This document shows positions 7,532 through 15,757 of a stretch of DNA of 22,719 nucleotides, piece by piece. The DNA lies in contig DGOV01000006.1 of the NCBI GenBank assembly GCA_002390205.1, positions 1 to 22,719 of the forward strand, in the 5' to 3' direction. This stretch comes from Proteobacteria bacterium UBA4457. Its GTDB lineage: Bacteria > Pseudomonadota > Gammaproteobacteria > Ga0077536. The notes below the pieces were generated by a model. The model saw only the letters and a list, made by a program, of their open reading frames with translations. It was not told where the DNA came from and searched no databases. Made by a program: the position numbers and the translations under genes. The stretch's first letter is position 1. Each line of letters begins with the position of its first letter.

Positions 7532-10500
7532 TTAGGCGATGGCTGCCAGCTCAACAGCTTCAGCCATATCTACGCTCACTAATCGAGAAACTCCTGGTTC
7601 CTGCATAGTAACTCCTATCAGCTGTTCAGCAATTTCCATTGTTATTTTATTGTGTGTTACGAACAGAAATTGGACACTCTTAGACATGGTTTTCAGCATG
7701 TCAATCAGCCGGACTACATTCACGTCATCCAGAGGTGCGTCAACTTCATCTAACAAACAGAAAGGTGCCGGATTTAAATCAAAGATAGAAAAAATAAAGG
7801 TAAGCGCAGTCAGAGCTTTCTCGCCTCCTGACAACAGATGTATAGATGTGTTTCTCTTCCCAGGAGGTTGCGCCATAACAGTAACTCCTGTCTCGAGTAA
7901 GTCATCATCAGTCATTTCTAAACATGCTTGCCCACCACCAAATAGCACTGGAAATGTTTCTTGGAGTTTACTGTTTACTTTATCGTAAGTGTCTTTAAAG
8001 CGAGTTTTTGTTTCGATGTCGATTTTACGAATTGCTGACTTCAGAGTGTTTAACGAGTCAGTTAAGTCTGTATCTTGCGCATCAAGATACTCCTTACGCT
8101 CTGAGAGCTCGTTAAACTCATCAATGGCGGCTAAGTTAATAGGCTCTAACCGGACTAATCTGATGTTCAAGGTTTCGATATCACTAGTAATCTCGTGCAA
8201 TTCAAATTTTTCTTGTATTGCTGAAAGAGCTTCTTCAATATTTTCACCAGTTTCTTCGAATCTCGTATTAAGTTCATCCAGTTTGACAGAATAAGTTCTT
8301 TCCTCTAGACGGTCATTCTCGAGGCTGTGTTTACATTCCCCCACCAGTTCCTCTGCGTCAGCTCTAGCCTTGGCAGATTTTTGGTTTTTTTCGGCGCAGA
8401 GGTCTAGATTAATTCTAAGTGCGGAGAGTTGTTTGTGCATTTCTAGCTTCTCAGACAGCTCTTTCTCCAGCGTATCAGTCATATCCTTAATAGGAGCATG
8501 CATTTGGCTAATACTATTCTCAATATCCGCGAGTTCTTCTTTCGACTGTTCTCGTGCCGATATGTTCCTTTCTTGTCCCTCTTTATAATTCCCCAGCTTT
8601 GCCCGAAGATCCTGCGCTGCTAGTTCTTTCGCATGTAACTCGTCGCGTAACTCAGCCCATTTTTGCCTGGCATCGTCTACTGTCTGCTGAATAGCACTCT
8701 TAGCTGCTGTCAAACGGTCAGTTTCAGTCTCTTTCTCATTTAACCGTTCCAATCCAAGGCTCAAGTCGACCGAGAGCGTCTCTGAGCTTGCGACATCATT
8801 TTTTAGTTTAATGTCTATATCTTTTAACTGCTGAGACAAATCGTTAAATTTATGATCGTGGATACCCAGTTCTGAAATTAATTTTTGTAACTGTTCTCTC
8901 TGTTGAGTGAGTTTCTGAGAAACTTCATTCATCGACATAAGAATCAATTTTTCATTAGCTGTTATTTTCTCTATATCAGCATGTGTTGTTTCCAAATTTT
9001 TCTTTGAATCTTTCGTGATAAGACTAAGATCCGCTAATTCGTTATTTAATTCATGGATGTTTCTCTCTCTAGCCAGAATTCCAATCTCGTCAGGATCGTT
9101 AGCAGGTAATTGGGCCCAGTAACGGCCGAACAGGCATCCATCTTTCGTCACTATTACTTCATGTGGACTCAAGGATCTTCTTGCGCTCAAAGCCTCTTCC
9201 TCTGAATCAGCCGAATATACCCCATCTAAAAACGGAGAGACCTTGAATGCCCCTTTTACACGGTCAGCCAGTAAAGGGAAAGAAGAGAAAGGACTCTCAT
9301 ACTTTTTATCGTCGGATTCTAAGATAGTAATCGTTGCTTTATTAACGGAAACCTTGTCCCCAGCCCGGAACAAGTCATCAACAACGTAATCACCGCATAA
9401 TGCATTGAGAGGAACTCTTAATGCAGTTTCAACAGCAGTTTCCCACCCTTTCTCTATTGTTATTTTCTCGGCCAGTCTAGATACGTCGGTGATTCCTTTT
9501 TGCTTAAGCCAGTCTGCCGTATCACTTTGATCTCCTCCTAGTGCTCTCTCTTGAAGTGCTTTCTCAGAAGCTAATTCTCCCAGTTTTTTCTCTCCCAATA
9601 ACTCAGTTTCGTGTAACTGCTTAAGCTGAATCTCAGCTTTGTTCCTAGAACTAGACAACAGTTCTGCTGTAACATTTTTTTCCTTAATAAGAATTTCTTC
9701 TTCAGAGCTAAGCCCCGCTATATGACTTCGCAAAGCATCAGCCTTCACAGACAAGGATTTTGAGTCATCTATTGCCAACTCATCGATTATTTTCTGCTTT
9801 CTTTCGCTATGGGAGGCTATCGCCTCAGTAAGATGTTCGAGACGTATTTTTTTAGAGTGAACTTCTTCAGACAACTTATTTTTTATAATAATATGATTAT
9901 CCCATTCTGCCTGCCACTGAGCCGAGGACGTCTCGGACTCTTTCAAAACAGTTTTCATTTTCTCAGACGCTGTTTTATATTGGACCAGTTGAGGGTCTAA
10001 TTCCCCAAGCGCCGAAGCAGCGGCAATAATGTTTTTCTCATCATCGGCTAGAAAATTTGCCAGGCTAACCAGCTTGGCGCTTATTTCGATTTGGCTTTTT
10101 TCTGAGGTAAGTTTTTTTTCTTTTGAGTGTTTTAATTCTTGCTCAAGCCGTGAAATATCAGCGGTTTTAGAGTAGAACTTCGCCTGAAAAGTATTGAAAT
10201 CTGCTGTAATTTCCTGATGCTCTTCACTAAGAGCCACTTGTAACGATTCAATCTCACGCTGAGCCGCGATTAATTTTTGTAACTTCGTTTCAGACTCTTC
10301 CTTGCGTAAAAGAATAGCCGCAGCATCTTCTTTAGTTTTGCGCCAGTTAAAAGCTATCACTAATCCATTAAGTTTCCGTTCATCTTTTTTCAATTCTTTA
10401 TAGCGCTCAGCCGCGTTCGCTTGACGTTTAAGGTGTTTCAATTGCTTCTCAAGCTCGCCCCGAATATCGCTTAAACGCTCAATGTTTTCCTCAGTTCTTT

Positions 10501-11065
10501 TTATTCTAGTTTCCGTTTCGCGTCTTCGTTCTCGGTACTGTGAAATTCCAGCGGCTTCCTCTAGATATGCCCTAAGCTCTTCAGGCTTAGCTTCTATCAC
10601 TCGTGATATCGTTCCCTGCTCTATCACCGAATATCCGCGAGGGCCCACGCCAGTGCCTAGAAAAACGTTGGTAATATCTTTCTTTCTGCAACGCGTACCA
10701 TTCAGAAAATAACTTGAGATTCCATCGCGACCCAATGTTCTTCTTATTGATATTTCAGAAAAAGAAGCATATTGACCTGCAAGCTTATTCTCAGAATTGT
10801 CAAATATTATCTCAGCTGTTGCTTGCCCAACTGGTTTTCGAGAACTCGACCCGCTAAAAATTACGTCAGTCATGGAGTCACCACGAAGGTGTTTTGCAGA
10901 ACTCTCACCCAGCACCCACATTAATCCATCTATAACATTCGATTTACCACAACCGTTTGGCCCCACCACCCCAGTCAAATTGCCCGGTAATGCTAGAGTG
11001 GTAGGGTCGACAAAAGACTTAAAGCCAGCTAACTTAATTTTGTTAATACGCATGCCTTTAAGCAT
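7532..11065 (-). CDS. smc: Chromosome partition/condensation ATPase SMC
   Basis: Core subunit of the SMC–ScpAB condensin that extrudes DNA loops and organises the nucleoid. The 1177-residue protein is full length. It has the N-terminal ATPase half with Walker A GPNGCGKS (35–42), a long coiled coil, a hinge (about 515–655, starting near TADWLKQKGI), the returning coiled coil, and the C-terminal half with the ABC signature LSGGEKALTAL (about 1078) and Walker B FCLLDEVDAPLDD (about 1102). Homologues start at MRINKIKLAGFKSF, so ATG at 11053 may be the true start; ATG at 11065 adds four residues. Neither has a well-placed Shine-Dalgarno. scpA and scpB are not in the window. A true SMC, rather than MukB, argues against an enterobacterial host. 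First gene of the smc–zipA–ligA operon. Confidence 0.97.
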   Translation of the reverse strand: MLKGMRINKIKLAGFKSFVDPTTLALPGNLTGVVGPNGCGKSNVIDGLMWVLGESSAKHLRGDSMTDVIFSGSSSRKPVGQATAEIIFDNSENKLAGQYASFSEISIRRTLGRDGISSYFLNGTRCRKKDITNVFLGTGVGPRGYSVIEQGTISRVIEAKPEELRAYLEEAAGISQYRERRRETETRIKRTEENIERLSDIRGELEKQLKHLKRQANAAERYKELKKDERKLNGLVIAFNWRKTKEDAAAILLRKEESETKLQKLIAAQREIESLQVALSEEHQEITADFNTFQAKFYSKTADISRLEQELKHSKEKKLTSEKSQIEISAKLVSLANFLADDEKNIIAAASALGELDPQLVQYKTASEKMKTVLKESETSSAQWQAEWDNHIIIKNKLSEEVHSKKIRLEHLTEAIASHSERKQKIIDELAIDDSKSLSVKADALRSHIAGLSSEEEILIKEKNVTAELLSSSRNKAEIQLKQLHETELLGEKKLGELASEKALQERALGGDQSDTADWLKQKGITDVSRLAEKITIEKGWETAVETALRVPLNALCGDYVVDDLFRAGDKVSVNKATITILESDDKKYESPFSSFPLLADRVKGAFKVSPFLDGVYSADSEEEALSARRSLSPHEVIVTKDGCLFGRYWAQLPANDPDEIGILARERNIHELNNELADLSLITKDSKKNLETTHADIEKITANEKLILMSMNEVSQKLTQQREQLQKLISELGIHDHKFNDLSQQLKDIDIKLKNDVASSETLSVDLSLGLERLNEKETETDRLTAAKSAIQQTVDDARQKWAELRDELHAKELAAQDLRAKLGNYKEGQERNISAREQSKEELADIENSISQMHAPIKDMTDTLEKELSEKLEMHKQLSALRINLDLCAEKNQKSAKARADAEELVGECKHSLENDRLEERTYSVKLDELNTRFEETGENIEEALSAIQEKFELHEITSDIETLNIRLVRLEPINLAAIDEFNELSERKEYLDAQDTDLTDSLNTLKSAIRKIDIETKTRFKDTYDKVNSKLQETFPVLFGGGQACLEMTDDDLLETGVTVMAQPPGKRNTSIHLLSGGEKALTALTFIFSIFDLNPAPFCLLDEVDAPLDDVNVVRLIDMLKTMSKSVQFLFVTHNKITMEIAEQLIGVTMQEPGVSRLVSVDMAEAVELAAIA

Positions 11066-11240
11066 ACCTGATAGGCGAAAGCTCGTACAATCTCATTACC
11101 TATTTCAGAATTATTTTACTAGATAAAGTACTTAAGTGGTCAGTTTCGCCAGTAAAACTCTATCGGTCTACACGTCCAACTCAGCTTATGCTAGAGTTCC
11201 CTCCCGATTTAGTTATTGAAAACCTGGAATCTTTATATAC

Positions 11241-11636
11241 ATGAGCACGAAACCCACAAAAAAATTAGACGTTTTCGAAAACCCCGCTTCAAAACGAGAC
11301 TACTTGATAGAAATTGAAATACCCGAATTTACTTGCCTTTGTCCAAAAACAGGACAGCCAGATTTCGCCGAAATGACCCTTGCGTACATTCCGGCTGAAA
11401 AATGCATTGAGTTAAAGGCGCTCAAACTCTATATTTGGTCTTTCAGGGACCAAGGTGCCTTCCATGAGGCTATTACGAACTCTATTTTAGACGATATAGT
11501 AGAAGCCTGCTCTCCAAGATTTGCGCGATTATCCGCACGATTTAATGTCAGAGGTGGGACTTACCCGACTATTACTGTCGAACATAGGCAAACGTCTTGG
11601 GAACCCTCAGACTCGTCCTACCTTCCTAATACTTAA
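11241..11636 (+). CDS. queF: NADPH-dependent 7-cyano-7-deazaguanine reductase, short (type I) QueF
   Basis: Reduces the nitrile of preQ0 to the aminomethyl of preQ1 with NADPH, the last free-base step of queuosine biosynthesis before tRNA insertion by Tgt. The 131-residue protein is the single-domain form. It has catalytic Cys34 (LCPKTGQ) and Asp41 (QPDF), the QueF signature ELKALKLY (57–64), and the substrate-binding FHE (His75, Glu76), followed by a conserved RGG. The usual gammaproteobacterial enzyme of E. coli or Pseudomonas is a double-domain protein of about 280 residues. Its stop overlaps the next start (TAATG), so cysZ is translationally coupled. It is divergent from smc; the 175-base gap holds its promoter, which I could not place. 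GTP cyclohydrolase FolE, a relative, is excluded by the QueF signature. Confidence 0.94.
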   Translation: MSTKPTKKLDVFENPASKRDYLIEIEIPEFTCLCPKTGQPDFAEMTLAYIPAEKCIELKALKLYIWSFRDQGAFHEAITNSILDDIVEACSPRFARLSARFNVRGGTYPTITVEHRQTSWEPSDSSYLPNT

Positions 11637-12406
11637 TGTTCATGTTTTTTAGAGCTTTTAAAGAAGGATTTAGCTTCACATATCCTGCTGCTCGTTTGAT
11701 ATGCAGGCGTGACATGATCAAGTGGGCCATTGTGCCAATTTGTGTAAGTGGAATCATTCTGGTCGGCGGGCTCTTAATGATAGGTTTTTTTTTGTATGCA
11801 CAACTCGAACAATACCTAAGTATCTGGCCGAACTACCTACGTAATATTATATGGTGGTTCCTCATTTCCACCCTGTTTACAACCTTTTCGTTTCTGCTCT
11901 TTGGCGTATCTAATCTTTTGGCGGCACCTTTTAATAGTCAACTATCCGCTGCTGTAGAAAGAAAAGTGGGAAATCAGAACAGAAACTCTAACTCAGACAC
12001 GGGGGCTTTGAAAAACATTGCTGATAGTATTATCTCGATTCGTTCCGAAACCAAAAAGCTTGGTTGTTTTTTGAAATTAGGCTTGCCTCTACTAATATTT
12101 AGTTTAATACCGGGCCTGAATCTTTTTGCACCTATTGCTTGGCTGTTATTGGGTTCCTGGATGCTCTCTTTAGAGTACATAGACTATCCGTTATCGAATA
12201 ATGGCATGGAATTTCCTGCGGCCAAAAACTATGCTGCCCGAGAACGAGGACTTACTCTTGGGTTAGGTTTTAGCCTCACAATTCTTACGCTTGTCCCTAT
12301 CGTCAATATTTTAGCAATGCCAATTGGGGTCGCTGCTGGAACGCTCCTCTATGACCAAAAACTACGGAAGGAATTGATAACTCTGCATGCAACAAACGAT
12401 AGGTAG
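11636..12406 (+). CDS. cysZ: CysZ/EI24-family inner-membrane protein
   Basis: Members of this family include the E. coli sulfate permease CysZ, which feeds sulfate to cysteine synthesis. The 256-residue product has hydrophobic stretches around residues 29–55, 68–98, 140–180 and 208–238. It also has the family's conserved block NLLAAPFNSQLSAAVER after the second hydrophobic region and the C-terminal pattern WMLSLEYIDYPLSNNG…FPAAKNYAARERG…GFSLTILTLVPIVN. Start ATG 11636 overlaps the queF stop by one base (ATG at 11642 is also possible), and the 3' end overlaps gluQ by 20 bases. No cys gene for sulfate assimilation lies nearby; both partners are queuosine genes. Family is secure; sulfate transport here is inferred from homology only. 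Confidence 0.85.
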   Translation: MFMFFRAFKEGFSFTYPAARLICRRDMIKWAIVPICVSGIILVGGLLMIGFFLYAQLEQYLSIWPNYLRNIIWWFLISTLFTTFSFLLFGVSNLLAAPFNSQLSAAVERKVGNQNRNSNSDTGALKNIADSIISIRSETKKLGCFLKLGLPLLIFSLIPGLNLFAPIAWLLLGSWMLSLEYIDYPLSNNGMEFPAAKNYAARERGLTLGLGFSLTILTLVPIVNILAMPIGVAAGTLLYDQKLRKELITLHATNDR

Positions 12407-13235
12407 ATTTGCACCCACGCCATCTGGAGGTCTTCACTTAGGTTCCTTATGTGCTGCTGTGGCAAGCTTTCTTAATTCTCGTGCTCAAGGCGGCCTTTGG
12501 AAAGTACGGATCGACGATATAGACAAAGCCAGAGAGGTTCCTGGCAGTGCTAAATCCATACTATATGTACTCGATGCTCTGGGTATGGAGTGGGATGGCC
12601 CTGTAGTATACCAAAGCCAACAAATTGATAACTATGCTTCAGTGATTGACTCTTTAATTGAGCGCCAACTACTTTACCCATGTACTTGTACGCGAAAGAA
12701 AATCAGAGGCAAACCTTATCCCGGCAATTGTTCTTATTTAAAAGGACTTTCTTTTGCTAACAATCAATTGCGCTTGAGACTGGAAGAATCGCGAATTTCG
12801 TTTAATGATGCCTACTTAGGTCGAATTGAGGGTGTCCTCAAAAAAGAATCAGGAGACTTCATTGTAAAACGTGCAGACGGCGTTTTTAGTTATGACATTT
12901 CAACCGTCATTGACGATGAATTAATGGGCATTACAGAAATAATTCGTGGTGCGGATCTTGCCCGTTTAACACTCAGGCACATCTATCTTCAGAATCTTTT
13001 GTCCTTTAAAGAAAACAATTATGGCCATATCCCGTTAGTCTGCGACGCCACTGGCAAAAAGTTAAGTAAACAAGGAGGTGCAACAGTAATCACTGTCAAC
13101 TCTGCACAAAAAGCGATGGTGAACGCTTTTTTTCACTTAGGACTACATCCGAAGACCGAGATATTACGAGAGCCCACTTCAGTGCTTCTAACTTGGGCAT
13201 TGTCGGAATGGAAAGTTTTAAATCCAGAAAAATAG
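12387..13235 (+). CDS. gluQ: Glutamyl-Q tRNA(Asp) synthetase
   Basis: Truncated GluRS paralogue that activates glutamate and attaches it to the queuosine base at position 34 of tRNA(Asp). At 282 residues it has only the catalytic core and lacks the anticodon-binding domain of GltX. Visible motifs: HIGH-equivalent HLGS (17–20), RIDDID with the glutamate pocket (about 41–46), four zinc ligands of the GluQ type (Cys99, Cys101, Tyr111, Cys115) and the KMSKS-equivalent KLSKQ (225–229). The start lies within the end of cysZ, with AAGGAA about 14 bases upstream inside cysZ. In E. coli and Pseudomonas this gene follows dksA; here it follows queF–cysZ, linking it to the synthesis of its own substrate modification. 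Confidence 0.95.
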   Translation: MQQTIGRFAPTPSGGLHLGSLCAAVASFLNSRAQGGLWKVRIDDIDKAREVPGSAKSILYVLDALGMEWDGPVVYQSQQIDNYASVIDSLIERQLLYPCTCTRKKIRGKPYPGNCSYLKGLSFANNQLRLRLEESRISFNDAYLGRIEGVLKKESGDFIVKRADGVFSYDISTVIDDELMGITEIIRGADLARLTLRHIYLQNLLSFKENNYGHIPLVCDATGKKLSKQGGATVITVNSAQKAMVNAFFHLGLHPKTEILREPTSVLLTWALSEWKVLNPEK

Positions 13236-13246
13236 AGCTGAAATTT

Positions 13247-13846
13247 TTACATGGCCTCTGTGAACATCGTTTTTAGTTCTTCATAATTTAAGGCGACGGG
13301 AAAATCGGGAAAGTCGTTAACTACTTTTTCAGAAGGTTGGAATAGAATTCCATTTTCCGCTTGCTCCAACATCGAGATGTCGTTGTAAGAGTCTCCGGCT
13401 GCGACTATTTCATATCCCAAAGATTGGAATGCTTTTACACAATGGCGTTTTGGATCTGCTTGTCTCAATTTATAATCAATAATATTTCCACCCGAACCTA
13501 TAGTTAACCGGTGGCATAAGGTCATAGGATTGTCGAGCTTAGAAAGGAGAGGGCCAGCAAGCTCATAAAAAGTATCAGAAATGATAGTCACCTGATAGTT
13601 GCTTCTTAACCAAACAAGAAACTCCAAAGCGCCCGGCAAAGGCTCTAGTTTTTCGGCGGCTCTATTCAAATCATTATAACCTAGCCCGTGCTTTGCCATT
13701 AGATCGAGCCTGAAACGCATTAATTCATCATAGTTCGCTATATCACGGGTAGTTACGCGAAGTTCCTTAATATTTGTTTGTTCGGCTAAATTGACCCAAA
13801 TTTCAGGGACAAGCACTCCTTCGAAATCAAGACATGCTATTTTCAT
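13247..13846 (-). CDS. thrH: Phosphoserine/homoserine phosphotransferase-type HAD phosphatase ThrH
   Basis: HAD-superfamily enzyme. The Pseudomonas ThrH dephosphorylates phosphoserine and can transfer the phosphate to homoserine, linking serine and threonine synthesis. The 199-residue protein has nucleophile Asp7 in DFEGVLVPEIW, with Glu9 in place of the usual second Asp as in ThrH. It also has motif II ISDTFYE (about 94–100), QADPKRH with the motif III Lys, and motif IV AAGDSYNDISML. Length and the EGVLVPEIW signature separate it from ordinary SerB (longer, DMDST). ATG at 13846 has GAGAG just upstream. It lies 31 bases downstream of the cobalamin adenosyltransferase gene and is probably cotranscribed with it; it converges on gluQ. 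Confidence 0.93.
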   Translation of the reverse strand: MKIACLDFEGVLVPEIWVNLAEQTNIKELRVTTRDIANYDELMRFRLDLMAKHGLGYNDLNRAAEKLEPLPGALEFLVWLRSNYQVTIISDTFYELAGPLLSKLDNPMTLCHRLTIGSGGNIIDYKLRQADPKRHCVKAFQSLGYEIVAAGDSYNDISMLEQAENGILFQPSEKVVNDFPDFPVALNYEELKTMFTEAM

Positions 13847-13877
13847 TTCAGGGCTCTCTCTAAATTACCTATTTTGT

Positions 13878-14420
13878 TCACTTTCTCTGCCACAAAACTT
13901 CTCCAACACTAGAGTCTTTGCTAACAATTCTTGCCACCACAAAAAGGAGATCCGACAACCGGTTTATATAGCTTATTAGATGACGGTTTATTGATTCACC
14001 GGGTTCTATTTCAAGTGTTACTCTTTCTGCGCGACGACATACTGCTCTGCACAAATGGGCCGCTGATGCAGCAGGACTGCCTCCGGGGAGGATAAATTCT
14101 TTTAAAGCGGGTAATTCTTCATTGTACAAATCAATAGCATTTTCTAGTTTTTTGACTGAATCCTCTTCAATAAACTTACTTCCTGGAATGGATAATTCTC
14201 CTCCTACAACAAATAAATCATGTTGAATGTCAATCATAAGTCGCTTCATATCTACCCTAAGCTCATGGTTCAGCAAAAGCCCTAGATTGCAGTTCAACTC
14301 ATCAATCTCGCCGATTGCATTGATCCTAACACTTACTTTGTTAATACGACTTCCATCCCCCAAACCAGTGGTTCCGGAATCTCCGGTTTTTGTATAGATT
14401 TTTGACAATCGATTGCCCAT
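13878..14420 (-). CDS. ATP:cob(I)alamin adenosyltransferase, PduO type
   Basis: Converts cob(I)alamin and ATP to adenosylcobalamin in the cytoplasm. The 180-residue protein is a single PduO-type domain: N-terminal ATP-binding YTKTGDSGTTGLGDG (about 9–23), the IDELN helix, FILPGGSPAASAAHLCRAVCRRAER (catalytic and trimer-interface region) and INRLSDLLFVVAR near the C-terminus. It is unrelated to CobA/BtuR-type enzymes, so the symbol is left open (pduO, cobO and btuR are used variably). GAGGTG lies 5 bases before the ATG. No B12-biosynthesis gene is nearby, which fits salvage or assimilation; the B12-dependent metH lies about 1.3 kb away but uses methylcobalamin. thrH follows on the same strand. 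Confidence 0.95.
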   Translation of the reverse strand: MGNRLSKIYTKTGDSGTTGLGDGSRINKVSVRINAIGEIDELNCNLGLLLNHELRVDMKRLMIDIQHDLFVVGGELSIPGSKFIEEDSVKKLENAIDLYNEELPALKEFILPGGSPAASAAHLCRAVCRRAERVTLEIEPGESINRHLISYINRLSDLLFVVARIVSKDSSVGEVLWQRK

Positions 14421-14498
14421 TGAGACACCTCGTCTGATTGAATCGCAGCTACCTTTTAAAGCTAGTCAATAACTTATTGGGCAGTGAATGCTTTTAAT

Positions 14499-14515
14499 AA
14501 ATATAATTTATATTT
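14499..14515. repeat. 17-bp AT-only palindrome in divergent promoter region
   Basis: AAATATAA (14499–14506) and TTATATTT (14508–14515) are exact inverted repeats around a single central T. It lies between the divergent adenosyltransferase gene (start 14420) and lptF (start 14588). It could be an operator or simply promoter AT-richness. A weak TTGAGA (14514–14519) overlaps its right arm, with a poor -10 match (TCATAT) 17 bases on, toward lptF. Low information content means chance is a real alternative. Confidence 0.3.
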
Positions 14516-14587
14516 GAGAGCAATCATTATATGCAGTCATATCATGCATAATAACATAATGAAAAAAATGATAGGTACTGATCGAAG

Positions 14588-15664
14588 ATGATTCTTCATA
14601 AATATGTTCTGACGGACATCATAAAAACTAGCAGTGCTATTTTAGTTGGCTTGCTAGTGATTTTTCTGAGCATGAGATTAGCTACCTATTTTGCAGATGC
14701 CGCCAGTGGGGAATTAGCATCTCAATATGTGCTCAAAATTGTTGCGTTGAAAATGCTGGTCTCGATACAGGATTTAGTACCGATGTCCATATTCCTGGGA
14801 TCTTACACTGTAGTGACCTCGCTACAGAAACACTCCGAGTTGGTCAGCATGAAAGCCAATGGAATGAGTCATTTAAGTATGCTATTCACCTTAGCAAAAC
14901 TCTCTGGGATAGCAGCTCTAGTGGTTGCGACTATGACTTGTGTAGTAACCCCAATGGCCGAATTGAAATTAGTTGAATTGAAAGATATAGGGGAACGAAC
15001 AGCTACTATAGCGAACGTAGCACCAGGTGTCTTTAAAAAAATCTCAGGCGGAGATAAAGTTTTTTTTGCGGAAAGTGAGGCGCCAGATAAAACATTTTTA
15101 GAGCAGGTCTTTGTTCATAATGACACTCAGCCTTTTGATGCCGCTATGGTTGCAGAGCGGTCTTTTATACTAAACAATCCAGATACTGGGGAAAAATCAG
15201 CAATATTTGAAGAAGGGACTAGCTATCAGGGCAGACCCGGAACCCTGAGTTACGTAATAACAAACTTTAAGAGCTATTCTGTTAAAATAAAATCATCGGG
15301 TATGACCGATGTCTCGGCATATCCAACTTATGTAACCACTTCGGAATTAATAGTGCCAAAGGGCTCCTATTATGCTGCTGAGCTCCACTGGCGATTGGCC
15401 TTGCCCATATTCGCCTTCATTGCACCATTAATCGCCCTGTTAATCGCTTTAAAACAGAAGCGAGGCAGTTGGTATCTCGGTTTTGCAACAGCTTTGGGCA
15501 TCTATTTCAGCTATCTAAACGCTTTAGGAATTTTTAAAGCTATGATAAAAAAACAAGAGGTCTCAGCGATCCTCGGCTTCGCATCAGCACATCTTCTATT
15601 TGGTTTCCTACTATTACTGCTCTATTTAGATCTTGAAAATAGGCTTCGGTTCAAGAAAAACTAA
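14588..15664 (+). CDS. lptF: LPS export ABC permease, LptF-like (YjgP/YjgQ family)
   Basis: Inner-membrane subunit of the LptB2FG transporter that extracts lipopolysaccharide and passes it to the periplasmic LptC–LptA bridge. The 358-residue protein has the family topology: a start-proximal amphipathic stretch (ILHKYVLTDIIKTS), three N-terminal membrane helices (about 14–34, 58–80, 98–120), a periplasmic beta-jellyroll region (about 130–265) and three C-terminal helices (about 268–290, 298–318, 325–350). The segment SELVSMKANGMS is the coupling-helix region. AELHWRLALP before helix four matches LptF (AELNWR in E. coli) better than LptG. The ribosome-binding site is weak (AGGT about 11 bases upstream). 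No lptG follows; metH does, after 93 bases. Confidence 0.86.
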   Translation: MILHKYVLTDIIKTSSAILVGLLVIFLSMRLATYFADAASGELASQYVLKIVALKMLVSIQDLVPMSIFLGSYTVVTSLQKHSELVSMKANGMSHLSMLFTLAKLSGIAALVVATMTCVVTPMAELKLVELKDIGERTATIANVAPGVFKKISGGDKVFFAESEAPDKTFLEQVFVHNDTQPFDAAMVAERSFILNNPDTGEKSAIFEEGTSYQGRPGTLSYVITNFKSYSVKIKSSGMTDVSAYPTYVTTSELIVPKGSYYAAELHWRLALPIFAFIAPLIALLIALKQKRGSWYLGFATALGIYFSYLNALGIFKAMIKKQEVSAILGFASAHLLFGFLLLLLYLDLENRLRFKKN

Positions 15665-15757
15665 GATAAGCCCTCACAGCAAAACCAAATATTTAAATTA
15701 ATTGCCTCAGGCATGTTAAAATATATTTCAGAAAAAAATTAGTGTGATTTCGTAATA

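Noticed and set aside
7539..7988. 149-residue ORF antisense to the end of smc
   Set aside because: Lies opposite the most conserved ATPase end of SMC; composition (Ser-rich) is that of a reverse-strand shadow.
13227..13246. Possible bidirectional terminator between convergent gluQ and thrH
   Set aside because: Only an A/T stem (AAAAAT…ATTTTT) without GC pairs; too weak to call a terminator.
15665..15757. Possible riboswitch or Met regulator site upstream of metH
   Set aside because: The gap is only 93 bases, too short for a cobalamin riboswitch; no SAH/SAM riboswitch core, MetJ box or MetR-type TGAA…TTCA was recognised. The small GCCTCAGGC symmetry gives at most a 4-bp stem.
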